Shown: positions 27,186 through 39,000 of the stretch, piece by piece
Position numbering within the stretch: position 1 is the stretch's first letter
Layout of the letters: the number at the start of each line of letters is the position of its first letter
Assembly (NCBI GenBank): GCA_030144725.1
Contig: JASKMD010000029.1
Coordinates: 9,184,358-9,248,357, forward strand
Direction of reading: 5' to 3'
Length of the DNA: 64,000 nucleotides
From: Haematococcus lacustris
Lineage: Eukaryota > Chlorophyta > Chlorophyceae > Chlamydomonadales > Haematococcaceae
Translations under genes and position numbers: made by a program
Notes under the pieces: model-generated
What the model saw: only the letters and a program-made list of their open reading frames with translations
Told to the model about the DNA's origin: nothing
The model's database searches: none

Positions 27186-28388
27186 CTACTGTGCCTCAGC
27201 AGGCTGCTGCTGCTCCTGGGCCTTGGGGGGCTTGTCTCGCACCCGCTTGTAGCCCAGGCCAGGGTACTCCTTGCCCTTGGCTGGCAGAGCTCCCTGGTCT
27301 GGCCAGTAGCACAGCTCCAGCGGGCGCCACCTGCTCTCCCCAATGCGCTGCATGTTCAGAGCTGCATTGCAGTCCCTGTCCAGCCACCTGCCTGGCTGTG
27401 GTGCTGGCTTTGCCTTGGCAGCCTTGCCCTTGCCCTTGCCCTTGGTGGGCTCAGCTGCCGGCTTGCTGCGCTTGGCTGGAGGGGGAGTGCTGGGCCCTGG
27501 CTCTGAGGCTGCTGGCTGTGTGGCTGCCTGGCTGCTGCGTGGGGCCTGTGGGGGCTTGCGTGGGGCCACTACAGGGCACCACATCAGGCCCCGCACTGGC
27601 TGGCCACGCTCATGGCTCCAGGCTGGGCGCACCAGGCGGGGTTCCACCTGCCCTGCTGGGGGCTTCCAGCCTGCAGGCCTTGTGGCACTGAGTTTGTCCA
27701 GCTCCTCCTTACAGGGCTGCTGGCCATTCACTGCTGAGCTGACCCGGCTGGTGCGGTGCTCATCCAAAAGCACCACCCTGCCTCGCCGCTGGCCTGCGCC
27801 CCTGGGCCTGCACACCACCTTGCGGCAAGCACGCAACACCGCATCAGCACCCCACCCACCCCCAGTGCCAATGGTAGCTGCACCAAAGAACACCACCAGC
27901 TGCTTGGCATGCCCATGGCGCTCCATGGACACCTCAGCCACCTCCTCCTCCAACTGCAGCCATGCACACAAGGCACACACATGGTGGCTGACATGTTGAC
28001 ACCAGGTTAGGCATGGCACAGTCAAGTACTCTTTCGCTTCGTGCCACCACATCTCAGTCCCTTACCCTCCCTCCCACACACCTACCCACCCACCCACCCT
28101 CACCTTCTTGAAGAACTGCTCCAGCGCCCGGTCCTGGGCTCCGTACAGCCTCAGCCGCTGCCGTGCCCACTTGGGGTCCAGGTACACCTCCCACACCGCA
28201 TCCCAGGTGGCCAGGGTGACGGTGATGTGATGGTGTTTCTTTCCCGGGTCCTTCTTGTGCTTCTTCTTAGCCATCACGCGATGCGCATTAGGACGGGCGG
28301 TGGCCTCTGCAAGCAACTTGGGTTTCCCGTGAAAAATACACGGTTGTGTGACGCTGCATGGGACACTGCAGTCTGAAGCTGAGGCCAT
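27186..28388 (-). pseudogene. Fanzor (TnpB-related RNA-guided nuclease), 5-prime-truncated copy
   Basis: Two exons: up to 28104, and 27953-27186, joined in frame at FKK-LEEEVAEV. Visible parts in order: TLATWDAVWEVYLDPKWARQ and LYGAQDRALEQFFKK; VVFFGAATIG, matching the RuvC-II neighbourhood; LLDEHRTS, which holds the relocated catalytic glutamate reported for Fanzors; a degenerate zinc-ribbon zone (SSAVNGQQPC to GLMWCPVV); a Pro/Lys-rich linker; LDRDCNAALNM (RuvC-III, with Asp); and the tail LELCYWPDQGALPAKGKEYP. I find no RuvC-I aspartate or N-terminal lobe upstream; before TLATWD the sequence turns into a His/Lys-rich stretch. So it is probably a truncated, inactive copy, although the remaining frame is intact. 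In active relatives the protein cuts DNA guided by RNA. Confidence 0.72.
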
Positions 28389-29708
28389 AGTCCATCAGTC
28401 GAGCCTGGCAGCAGGGAGACCCAGTGCCTCCAGGTCCACCACCCCTGCCTCTGCCACCAGGACAAGCGGGGTGGGCTGGGGGGCTTCAGAAGGTGATGGC
28501 AACGACTGCAGGCAGAGCAGACGACAGGCATACCTATGGTCAGGCCATACCTATGGTAGTCCTAAGCAGCAAGTCAGGGGCCAGGCACTCTGGCTCAGCA
28601 AAAAAGGGGCAAGCTAGTAGGGGCGTCTCAACAGGAGTTGGAGCGTTCCAGGGCCCCAGCAGCTGCTTCACTTAGGGGTTAGGGTCAGGGCGAGGGGTGT
28701 GGGGTATGGGTAGGGGTGAGGGTAAGGGATGAGGGAGAGGGCAAGGGGTGAGGGTAAGGGTGAGGGTGTGGGCTGGCAGCATGAGCAGATTTGAGGACAT
28801 GGTGGTCTAGGTGCAGAGATGAGTACAGCCCTTACCCCACCCTCATCCACACCCACTGCCACCACTGGCTGCATGGCCAGGCAGTGCTGCTGTTGGGCAG
28901 CGATGTGTTGCATGGGGCAGCTAGTGGGGCTGCCAGCTGCAGCACGGCTGCGCTATGGGGCATGGCGATACATCCCTGCCCATCTCTGCGCCACCTCATG
29001 ATGTGCAAGCTGGCCTGCCATGCACACCCAGTCTCATTCTTTACAGATCACGCTACAGACCAAGGAAACTGCCAATGCCATGTGACGGTGGTGCTGACGG
29101 CACTGCTGCCCTTGCCTGTGCGGATGCCCAGAGCCGTCACACAGGCCCCATCATCCACCCCTCAAGCTGCCCTCACCAGCCCTGTCTTACTAGAGGTGCA
29201 AAAGTCACCAGGCCTTGGCTCTTGCCTCCGGTCAGACTGCCAGGTTGGCAGAGAGCATGGCGCCCGGGGCTCTGAGGGCGGGATTATAGTTAGGGTTAAA
29301 GGTTAGGGTTACGGCATTAAGGTTAGGGTTAGGGTCAGGGTCACGATTAGGGTCAGGGTCAGCTCCCTAGCCTGCACAGCTGTTGCCGCCTGCTTAGGAG
29401 CAGCATGTGACAATGGGCAGCAGCCAGGTCACATGGGGGGGCTGAGCCCAGCGGAAGGTGATAGGGACGAGCAGTCTGTGGCGCACAACAGGCTTTCAGC
29501 ATGTGGTGTGCAGCAGCCAGCAGCCAGCAGGGCTCAGGACATGGCTTACAGCCACAAGGTAGGGTTGTAGGGCCAACCTGCCGCGCCCCAGTTGCGCCGT
29601 GGTCGGGCTTGTCAGCTTGGCAGACCGGGCAGCAGCCAGCAGCCAGCAGGGTCAGCCTGAAGCCCAGCCTGCTGTGCCCCTGCTGCTGCGGGGTGCATGT
29701 GTCTGCAG
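28389..29708. other. Unresolved region, possible 5-prime exons of the next gene
   Basis: Short open pieces on the plus strand do not join into a convincing protein. Telomere-like G-rich repeats lie at 28676-28770 and 29285-29362. Confidence 0.3.
29285..29362 (+). repeat. Interstitial telomere-like TTAGGG/GGTCAG repeats
   Basis: Runs of GGTTAGGGTTAGGG and derived GGGTCA units. Confidence 0.6.
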
Positions 29709-30374
29709 GCACGCCGGGTCATTGACTGGGAGCAGGTGAGCGCAGTGGACAAGCTCACGCTCACACGCACGGCCATACGCCACAAATACATCCGCGCAAA
29801 GTGAGGATGCCCGCCTAGGCAGGCAAGGGCAGATGACACAGCCAGCTTAGCAACTGGTTGGGCATGAGCCTGGGCTGGTCTACCGGAGGGTCGGCGGCAG
29901 GGAAGGTGGGGGGGTGGCAGCAGGGAGGGTGGGGGGGTGGCAGCAGGGAGGGTGGGGGGGTGGCAGCAGGGAGGGTGGGGGGAGGGTGGCGAGGGTGGGC
30001 GGAGGGAACGTGTCACCTTAGGTGGAGGGGGGCGAGTGGGGCGGGTCAGCCATAGGCGTCAGCTGATAGGCAGCAGGGCAGAAACTCGTGAACGCTGTCA
30101 GCAGCAGCAATGTCATGGATCACACTCATCTCATGCATGGCATCACCTAAAGCTTGGAACCTAAGTAGTGGAGGGGTAGGAGGTAGGGACTGAGTGCTAG
30201 GCACTGGGTGAGTGGAGGGTAGGGTTAGCTCAGAGGCGTGTGTGGGGGTGGAGATTTGGGCAGCCGAGCCAAGAGATTTGGGCAGCAAGGGGTAGCTCCA
30301 TGTGCTCCATGTGCCTCGTGCACATGCCATGCTATGCGTCGCAACTGCGCATGTGCAGGCTGGCCAAGGAGTGA
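29709..30374 (+). CDS. 3-prime exons of an unrecognised gene
   Basis: An exon after a CTGCAG acceptor (29709) reads ARRVIDWEQVSAVDKLTLTR then TAIRHKYIRA, with a good donor (GTGAGG) in phase 2. A short last exon, 30359-30374, adds KLAKE-stop in the matching phase. The composition is protein-like and helical. I do not recognise the family and could not link earlier exons; an acceptor at about 29046 followed by ITLQTKETANAM is a candidate but its phase does not fit directly. Confidence 0.45.
29896..29990 (+). repeat. GGCAGCAGGGAGGGTGGGG minisatellite
   Basis: Four tandem copies, about 26 bp each, in the intron between 29.8 and 30.36 kb. Confidence 0.85.
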
Positions 30375-32156
30375 CGTGTACGCAGTGCCTGTGAGGTCAG
30401 GGCATTGCCAGCAGAGCCCCTGCCAGCCCAGGTGTGTCTGGCCCTGGTGGTGGGACCCAGGCTCAGTCACCGCAGTGGGTCATCGCCCTCTGGCACCAGT
30501 GGCACCTCTGGCGCTTGCTGGATCTCATCCTTGCCGGCAGGAAGGTATATCCTGTGTCTGGCCCTGATGGTGGGCCCAAGGCTCGGATGCCGCACTGGGT
30601 AGGCGCCCTCACTGGCGGCACTTGCAGGACCTCATCCTGCCCGTGAGGGCCAGACCGGTGGCGGTGGCGGCCCTGCTGCAGACCTGCTTGCATGGCCCAT
30701 GCGCCAGGCCTCACGTCAGGCCTGCTAGCCGCCGTCCGGCTGACCGTGGACGCTTAGCCAGGTCAGGCCTTTGAAAGAAGGACCGAAGCTGGGAGGACAC
30801 ACCAAGAGCTTGTCATTGCTGCCCACTACACACGGACCCGGTAGGGTTTAAGCTGGGTTACCAAGACCGGCTAGCGCACAACGGGCGTTACTGCTTGCTG
30901 CCCAACCTCGACTTGCAGCTGTCGTCACCACCCAGACATTCAGGGGTAGCAAGCTAGCTGTGGACAACATTCTTGTTGAGAAAAACAAGCAGCTAGTGCA
31001 TGTTGACGTTTTTTTATTTTGGGGTTTGAGACGCACATTAGGGGGTGGGGGGTGCTATGTTTGGCGGTGCTCTTCCTGTTCTTTCATAATAATGGGCTGC
31101 AAGGAGGCTTGTCTGACAGCGCCCTGAGCCTGGGTCATCAACCAGTGCGCCATGGCCATACATGGCTGGGGGCCGTGCAGGTGATAGCCAGCAATCCGTC
31201 GCACTGGTCCGGGCCTGGTCGCTGTTGGCTCTAGGAGGGAGCGGGTCTGGCAGTTGGGCAACGATCAGTGCAGTCAACAGTTACAGTGGAAGAACACCAC
31301 ACAGGCAAGAGCTAGAGACATGACGATGCAAGTGATTACCACAGTGGAGCTCGACAACGCATACAGCATTCCTCCATGCCCCTGCTGCCCCTCTGCAGCT
31401 TACCGACTCCTGCCTGGGACCGGGCATACCTGCTTCAAGGAACCCCAGACAACCCATGTCGGAGGCACAGGACACACTTGGCAATGGGAGAGCGGTCATG
31501 GGAGCTGCATGGTGAATGCTGCATGCAGATCACTGGCTACTGCTCCCTTCCTCCACTGCTGCTGCTTTTCTTGCAAACCATTCCAACTGCTGTACCATAG
31601 GCATGTGCCCTGATGGGAACCATATGCCATAACAACATCGTTAAACACCCTGTACACAAACGTCCACTGCCGCGGTAACTCTGCTGCCGCCGCCACCACA
31701 AAAAGCACACCGCCTGCAGGAGCTGCCCCTTGCACACTCACCACCGCACCAGGCTGGGCTGATGCGACCACCTGGCCCTGACCAATGGCCCAACCATCGA
31801 TGCTGGTGGCCGGCAGTGGCTGAGAGATCTGTTTAACCCTCTGCCACTGGCAATGAAGGGCTGGGTTGTAGAGGCCACGTCGTTGAGGCATGGCCTGGAC
31901 ATGCCAGCCAATTGTACCAAGATGGCTCCAGCAGCACTGCGCTCCATCCCTACGCAAGCTGCTGCTGCTGTCCTTAGCCCGGGTCAAGGAGGCCCCACAG
32001 GGCCTGTTTCGCCCTGCTGTGTCCGGCTCATGCTGTGCTGCTGAGGCTCCAGAGACGACACCTTGTATCCCGGGCTGACACAGAAAATCCTGGACTTCTG
32101 GGTGCCCATTGGCCCTGCTGTACTGCATTGCTTTTGAAATCATCGAATGAAAGAGC
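30375..32156. other. No gene recognised; tandem duplication inside
   Basis: A diverged tandem pair lies at about 30432-30536 and 30554-30645 (GTGTCTGGCCCTGRTGGTGG). The rest shows no conserved exon; its right part is the 3-prime flank of SmD2. Confidence 0.4.
30432..30645 (+). repeat. Diverged tandem duplication (period about 122 bp)
   Basis: Two copies starting GTGTCTGGCCCTG and ending GATCTCATCC / GACCTCATCC, with substitutions throughout. Confidence 0.65.
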
Positions 32157-32727
32157 TTACTTTGGGTTTCTCCTGCAGGGCATTGGCAATGCAACCTTGT
32201 GTAAGTCACTGTGGTAAGAAGCTATCATGCTTTGTAGCCAGCTGTTTTTACTCACAGCACAAGCACGACAGAGTCTCCTCTTAGGAACATCTTGTTAACA
32301 AATCTGTCTTTGTTGACAGGCCTGGACTTCTTGCTGCCTTTCCCGGTCTTGGGAATCTGTAACAGTGCAGTTGTGCGGATGCACGGCATCCGTGCATGCT
32401 TGGCCAACAGTCGATCAGTGCGGCATTAGCTCCGTGGCTGCATACCTCTGTCCACATCTCCGTCACGTTCTCCAAAATCATGTTGCAATGGCGATCGAAT
32501 GCCTTGACACGCCCAAGCAGCTTGTGGTTGTTTCTGCAGTTGATTAGTACCTAGAGCACCCAAAGAGGCAGCAGTTTAGCGCATGCGGCGACCTGACCGC
32601 CAAGGGGCTGCGCTGCGCCAACCTGCGAATTGGTCTTGACGCTGGTAGTGAGCACAGACAACGGGCCCGTGCGGAACTCCTCCTCCTCTTTCTTTTCAAG
32701 GTCGTCCACCGACATGTTAGTCGCCAT
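32157..32727 (-). CDS. SNRPD2: Small nuclear ribonucleoprotein SmD2
   Basis: Four exons: 32727-32623, 32550-32446, 32356-32256, 32172-32157, all GT-AG with matching phases, 108 aa, the normal SmD2 length. The protein starts [20 protein letters not shown] and runs through [69 protein letters not shown] and the Sm2 motif [18 protein letters not shown]. SmD2 is one of the seven core proteins forming the Sm ring on spliceosomal U snRNAs. The last exon is only 16 bases (five codons including stop), which gene predictors will easily miss. It is transcribed away from the SET-domain gene. Confidence 0.96.
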
Positions 32728-33002
32728 TGCTGCTTGGGCTGGCGACGATTAGATGGGCGAGGTGTGTAAGCGCGAGCAGCAAAGTAGGAAACTAGGATAC
32801 TAGCTAGCGCAGATGAGTGTCGCTAAGCCTGCGTGAAGCAACGGTGTGCGGCTTTAACTTGGGTGTGACGCCTTTCCAATTTGCTCTCCATGCTGAAGCT
32901 TGGTGCCCACACTGAGCAGGAACCTTGGGTGAGGTTGTGAGTGGAAGTGTGGCTATGCGTAGTCTCTAGTGCAACCCAGAGGTCCTGTCTTTTGTAAGGG
33001 CC
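32728..33002. promoter_or_regulatory. Divergent promoter, SmD2 / SET methyltransferase
   Basis: Only 275 bp separate the two start codons, so both promoters must share this interval. No specific motif was identified. Confidence 0.55.
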
Positions 33003-36000
33003 ATGCTCCACAACATGCCAGGATGCTGGAAAGCACGCGGTGCGGTCCTGCCATCACTTCGCCGTCATGCCTTACGGTTCCAGGCTCATGCGGCACGGCT
33101 CACTGCGCATGCGGCGGTAAGCTTTTTCAAACCCGCACGGAGTTCGACCAGTGTCCCAGCCATGGGCAACCCGTTCTCCTGTGCTGTGTTATGTTATGTA
33201 TCTGACTCTCATGTGGGGCATGGCCAGCATGACAATTAGCAGATCCCATCTGGCTTCAGGCAGCCAGCTCCCCAAGAGGTTGCTTTACACATCCTCCCTC
33301 AAATTGCTAGACATGACACCCAGCGTGATGGTGCAGTAGCTGACTGGATGTGTGACCCTGTGACAGGCATAGAAGGGCCTTTCTTGCAGCAGCAGCATCC
33401 TAGCCTGGCATGATGATCAGCTGTGAGGGTGGCTGGGTGTGTCCGGTTCAGCCCTCTTGTCCCTCACTAGGGCCTCCATTTGAGCCGGATCAGAAGTACC
33501 TACTAGCAGCCTCTAGCAGCCACTAACTATGTGAACCACTAGCACTAGCCACCTACTAGCAGCCACTAGCAGCCACTAACCATGTGAAAGGTAGACATGG
33601 AAATGTTGAACGCTGCATAGATTTAGCCATGAATAACTGTGGTTCACCAACTCTGTAAGCCTAGGTGCAATGCTGGCATGTGCATTGCAATGCACTCTGC
33701 AGGTGGAGCAGCAGCACCAGGGGCCGCAGCAGGAGCAGCAGCAGCTGATATCCTACATCACCCGTAATGGTGGGCTGGTGCAACACGTGGAGCTGCAGGG
33801 GCGGGAGCTGAGAGCAACAAAGGCGAGGCTGTGGGTGGGGTAGGTGGGGCTGGCAGGGGCTGGCAAAGGTAGTCACCCCTGCCCCTGCAAGCCTGCATTC
33901 TCACCAGCCTGTTGCAGTGGTGGGGTAAAGGGGCCTGGGTAGGGGAAGGGGCGGGGCAGTGGTTGTGGCCGAGGAAGGGGCGGGGGTCAGTTTTGTTTTT
34001 TCGTGCTTTATATAGCGTATGCTATGAAATGCCATGTTTACGAGGTTGTGTTGCGCTATGAAATGGTCACTTTGTGAGCTGCACTACCGGGCATCGCGCT
34101 ATATAATGGCTTTCAACCTGGGATGTTTCTAAGTAAGGTCGAGTTATTAAATCAAGGTGTCATGTCAATTTGAGTTGTAAGTCATGCATTCGGGCAAGAC
34201 GGAAACAAAACACTGGCGGGGGTGGTTTCAATTGAAAATGGATTGAATGCAGGAGTTGCCTTAACCTACACTGCGTCATGCACTGCCCCGTAGCTGTGTA
34301 GCTGCTGCCCTGCACCTGGCTGCTCAGGCACTGGAGCCCGGCAGCCTGTGCGCCACTGTCCCTCGCTGCTGCCAGCTGCGGTGGGACGATGCACACATGG
34401 ATCCTCGGCTGTTGGCCCTGTTTCAAAAGATCCCACGCGGCCAAGACGATACTGGGTCCGGGGCATGGCAGTTCAAGCAGGCGCTGCTAGTGAGTGGTGT
34501 GAGAATACAGGAGGCCCACTTTTGTTTTCACGCATGCACCTGCCAATGCTTGGAATGCATGGCGACTGACTGGACAAGGACGTGAGAGTAGGCCAGGCCA
34601 GGGGAAGCGTTGCCAGGGCAGCTATTGGAGGGAAGTGTGATCCCCTCATCACACAATGCACTGTGTGGCACCATGCTCCTCCCTCTTCACCCTCCCACCC
34701 TCCCTCCCTGCCATGCACGCCCTGACCTGCTGGCTCTGAGCAGCATGCCCTGACCCTCACACCCTGAGGTGCACCCTGATGCCTGGCCTTAGCCCAAGTC
34801 AGGGCTGTGGGCCAGGGCTGTTGACCTGGATACTCCTGGAGACCTTGATATAGTGTTGAGACAGGAGCTCTCACTCCAGTGCCTTGCTGCACGATAAGTA
34901 TGGTATGATTATATATTTATCTGAAGGGTCAAAATGTTGTCTAGGTATGTGTTAATTCCTGGGTATACTGTTTACAAGGCTACGTTCATAAAATTTAGGT
35001 TACGGTGCCTCTGGGGTTGTGCCACTGCCCCACCTGCCCCTGCCCTGGCCTGCGTTGCCCTGTGCGCAGCTGCTGTGGCACCAGGTGCGGGGCACAGACA
35101 GCCCCCTGGAGCCCCACCTCCGGCTGCTGCCCGGGCGCTGCCCAGGGGTTGCCCTGCCTGGGGTAGGTATGCTGCTGCACCCTGACGCAATCCAGGAGCT
35201 GCAGTACGCCCCGCTGCAGGAGGATGTGCTCAACCACAAGTGAGCGGGGGCGGCAGGAGGGGGCGGCAGGAGGGGGCGAGGCGAAGCATGGCTTGTCGTG
35301 TCCATGATGATGCTATTGACTCCACGCGTCCAGCAATGACGCCCTGACTGGCCCCTTGCAGCAGCCATGCCACCAGTTCATGATGCTGTGTGTGGCTGCA
35401 CTGCTGATGATGACGGTGATGATGATGATAAGGAAGAGGAGGAGGAGGAGGAGCAGCAGGAGGAGGAGGAGGAGGAGGCCTCCCGCCCCCACCCTTCCCC
35501 CTCCGGCCCTGTCAATGCCAATGCTGCCATTGCTGCCCGCCTTTGCCCTGCGCTGCGGCCTGGCCGCTGCAGGTACTGGCGTGAGGAGTGGTGGAGGCAG
35601 GAGCTGGCAGCGCTGGCAGGCAGTGCGCAGGACCCCTTCAACGGGCTGCCCGTCACCGCCGCCATGTTTGGTGGGTGGAGGACACGAATGGAGACATGCG
35701 GCTGAGCTGAAGGGTGGTGGGGGAATGGGACAAGCAGTTGGGGATGGGGGGCTTGGCAATGGGCCAGGAACAAGGGCTGGGTAAGGGGGAGGGGCAGGGG
35801 CAGGGGCAGGGGCAGGGGCAGGGGCAGGGGCAGGTGGTGGCTGCGTTCTGCTGTTCTTCCCCTTCAGGCCTGCTGCTCAGGGGTGTCCCAGTGACGTCCC
35901 TGCCTCAGCTGGTCAGCCCTTGGCCCTTGACTCGTGGCCCTTGGCTTGGCTGGCTTGGCTGCGGCGGCGGCGGCGGCGGCGGCTTCTGCCCCCTGCATTG

Positions 36001-39000
36001 CTCGGCCCTGATCTATTCCTGCACCCACACCCTGAATGGAGGCTGTCTGCGCCCCGCTGCCCCCTGCCCTGCTGCCCGCTGCCCTGCTGCCCGCTGCCCT
36101 GCTCCCCCCCCGCCCTGCTGCCCGCTGCCCTGCTGCCCCCCGCCCCGCTGCCCCCAATGCCCCACCTGCCCCCCGCCCTGCAGCTGCCCCCTGCGTGCCT
36201 GCCATGCGTGGTGTCTCACAGGTCAGGCTGTGGCTGTCACCATCTCCCGCAGCTTTGGGTTACGCAGGGCAGGGAGTCACAGCATGGTGAGAACTGGGTA
36301 GGTGCAGCCCCACTGCTGCTGCGGGCAGGCAGGCTGGGGCAGCGCATCTGCAGCCCGGTCAGGCACCAGTCCATGCAGCTGCTGCCTGGCCAGGGCTGAT
36401 ACCCCCCCTTCCTGACCTGGGGGTGGGGGTGGAGGTGGGCAGGAGTGAGATATGCATGGGGGAGGGTAGTGAAGCTGGTTGGCTGGGTGCCCCATGCCCC
36501 TGGCTTTACCCTCCCTCCCTGCCTTGCTGGGGTGAAGATGCACATGGAGGAGTNNNNNNNNNNNNNNNNNNNNNNNNNNNNNNNNNNNNNNNNNNNNNNN
36601 NNNNNNNNNNNNNNNNNNNNNNNNNNNNNNNNNNNNNNNNNNNNNNNNNNNNNNNNNNNNNNNNNNNNNNNNNNNNNNNNNNNNNNNNNNNNNNNNNNNN
36701 NNNNNNNNNNNNNNNNNNNNNNNNNNNNNNNNNNNNNNNNNNNNNNNNNNNNNNNNNNNNNNNNNNNNNNNNNNNNNNNNNNNNNNNNNNNNNNNNNNNN
36801 NNNNNNNNNNNNNNNNNNNNNNNNNNNNNNNNNNNNNNNNNNNNNNNNNNNNNNNNNNNNNNNNNNNNNNNNNNNNNNNNNNNNNNNNNNNNNNNNNNNN
36901 NNNNNNNNNNNNNNNNNNNNNNNNNNNNNNNNNNNNNNNNNNNNNNNNNNNNNNNNNNNNNNNNNNNNNNNNNNNNNNNNNNNNNNNNNNNNNNNNNNNN
37001 NNNNNNNNNNNNNNNNNNNNNNNNNNNNNNNNNNNNNNNNNNNNNNNNNNNNNTTGACTACAAAGTGCTGGCGGTGAGGGCAAGTGGGGGAGGTCCTAGG
37101 TGCTGGCCTGAACTCTTGGTGGTGGTGCGCAGAGAGCTCTCTGGGGGCAGGGGAGTTCATGTGTGGTGGTGGCAGGCTTGCACACCAGCACAGTAGGGCA
37201 CCGTGTGCGGTGGCTGCCTAGGATGGCGTGGTGATGGGCATGGGTAGGGCAGGTCAGGGCAGTGGCGGTTGGAGGTGGATGGATTCGCATTGCCTGTGTG
37301 GGGCAGTTGGGGTGGGATGCTGGCAGTAGGCGCCCCATTGGCCGCTGGGGTCATGTACAGCCTGATCAGCTGCACCACTGCCGTCAAGGTGTGGACTAGT
37401 GAGTGCTGAGCAACGTGGTGGCTGTGATGGTGGTGCTGGCTGGCCAGACAGGGTAGGCAGACAGGGCAGCAGGGCATGCAGACAGGGTACTGCTCAGGCC
37501 TGTCAGTGCTGTGCAACTGAAATGCTGCCGTATGGCCCAGGCGGCGGTGCAGGCTATTGGCCAAGCAGACGATGGGTGGTAGAGATTGTGTCAGCTCCGT
37601 AAGTGCCCGCAGCAAGCCAGCCTGAATTTGTGGGACCCTTTGGTTCTCATGGGCTGTCTCATGGGCTGTCTCATGGGCTGGCAGTATCCAAGCGGAGCTT
37701 GCATGTCGGCTCATGCTCTGTTCAATGTTACCAATCGGCCAGGTCCTTGTAAGCCGTGAAGTTTGAAAGGGCACAAGGTCCCTGACGAGGTGCAGTGGAT
37801 GCTGACCTCCACCCCTACCCGTTACCCGTTAGTAGGGGAATAATGTACTGATGTTCATGATATCCAAATTTTCAATCCAACGCAACCCAAGTTTTTGGTG
37901 TATTTCAGCCGCTGCAGCAATGAAGGCAGTCTCAAACAGACCGCATGTCGGCCATGTCATGCCATGTAATGCTGCTGCTGCTGATGATGATGAGGAGGAG
38001 TAGGATGATGATGATGATGAGGAGGAGGAAGAGGATGGTCCTACTGCTGACCGCTGTGATGGCTGCGCAGGACATCGTGAACACGCTGTGTGGAGAGGGC
38101 TGGGTGCCTCTGCCTCTGCCTCAGTGGAAGCGTGAGCTGCTGCTGGGCCTGGGGCTGGGCTTCAGCGCTAGCGAGGTGGAGGAGGAGGGCTCCCCTCAGG
38201 GGCTGGACACACAGGCCGTGGCTGATGCGGTGGGAGTCTGACCCTGACCCTGACCCTGACCCTGACCCTGACCCTGACCCCGACCGGGTCACCTCCTTGC
38301 CGCTGTCTGCTGCGCCATGCAGGTTGCAGGGCAGCGGGTGAAGCTGGGGGGCAGCAGTCCAGCGGCTGTGGAGCCACGCCTGCTCGCTGCAGTGCGGCTG
38401 CTGCTGTTGCAGGACGGCGAGGCTGCCAGCATACAGGCCGCGGTGCAGGCCAGGGCAGCTCAGGGCAGTCTGGGCGATTGGGCCGCCCCCCTGGCTAGGC
38501 AGCATGAGGTGTGGGGGAGGGTGGGGGAGAGTGAGGGTGTGAAGGAGATGAGTGAGGTTGGGATCACGAAGGGGCAAACTGGGCGGTGGGAGGGAATAGG
38601 GCTGGCCATTGCAGGGGTCAGCAGCAGCAGCAGCCAAGCCCGCCCCACCCCGCCCCGCCCTATCATGCCCTGCCCTGCCCTGCCCTGTCACGCTGTGGAG
38701 TGTAGGTGGGTGTGATGAAGGCGATGCAGGCCCTGGTGTCAGCTCTATACCAGGCCTTCCCCACCACCATCCAGGAGGACCGGCTGCTGTTGAAGCAGCT
38801 GGAGCCAGCAGGCTCCCCTGCCCCGCCCACCCCCTGGCCCCCCACATCCCATCCCTCCTCCTCGCCAGCCTCCACCCAGCAAAGCACGGCCAGCAACTCC
38901 AGCAGTGGCAGTGGTGACGACAGCAGTGGCTGTGGTAGCAGTGGCAGTGGTGAAGGCAGGGACAGCAGCCGCGGCAGGCTGAGTTCATATTATGAACCTC

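Noticed and set aside
28676..29362. Chromosome end suggested by TTAGGG-like repeats
   Set aside because: Patches are short, degenerate and flanked by ordinary sequence on both sides.
35367..35572. Acidic Asp/Glu-rich exon of the SET gene
   Set aside because: Joining 35239 to 35573 keeps the frame and the conserved text, while including the tract would need a frame change or a stop.
36237..37196. Long open frames across the N run
   Set aside because: They consist mainly of unknown residues from the assembly gap.
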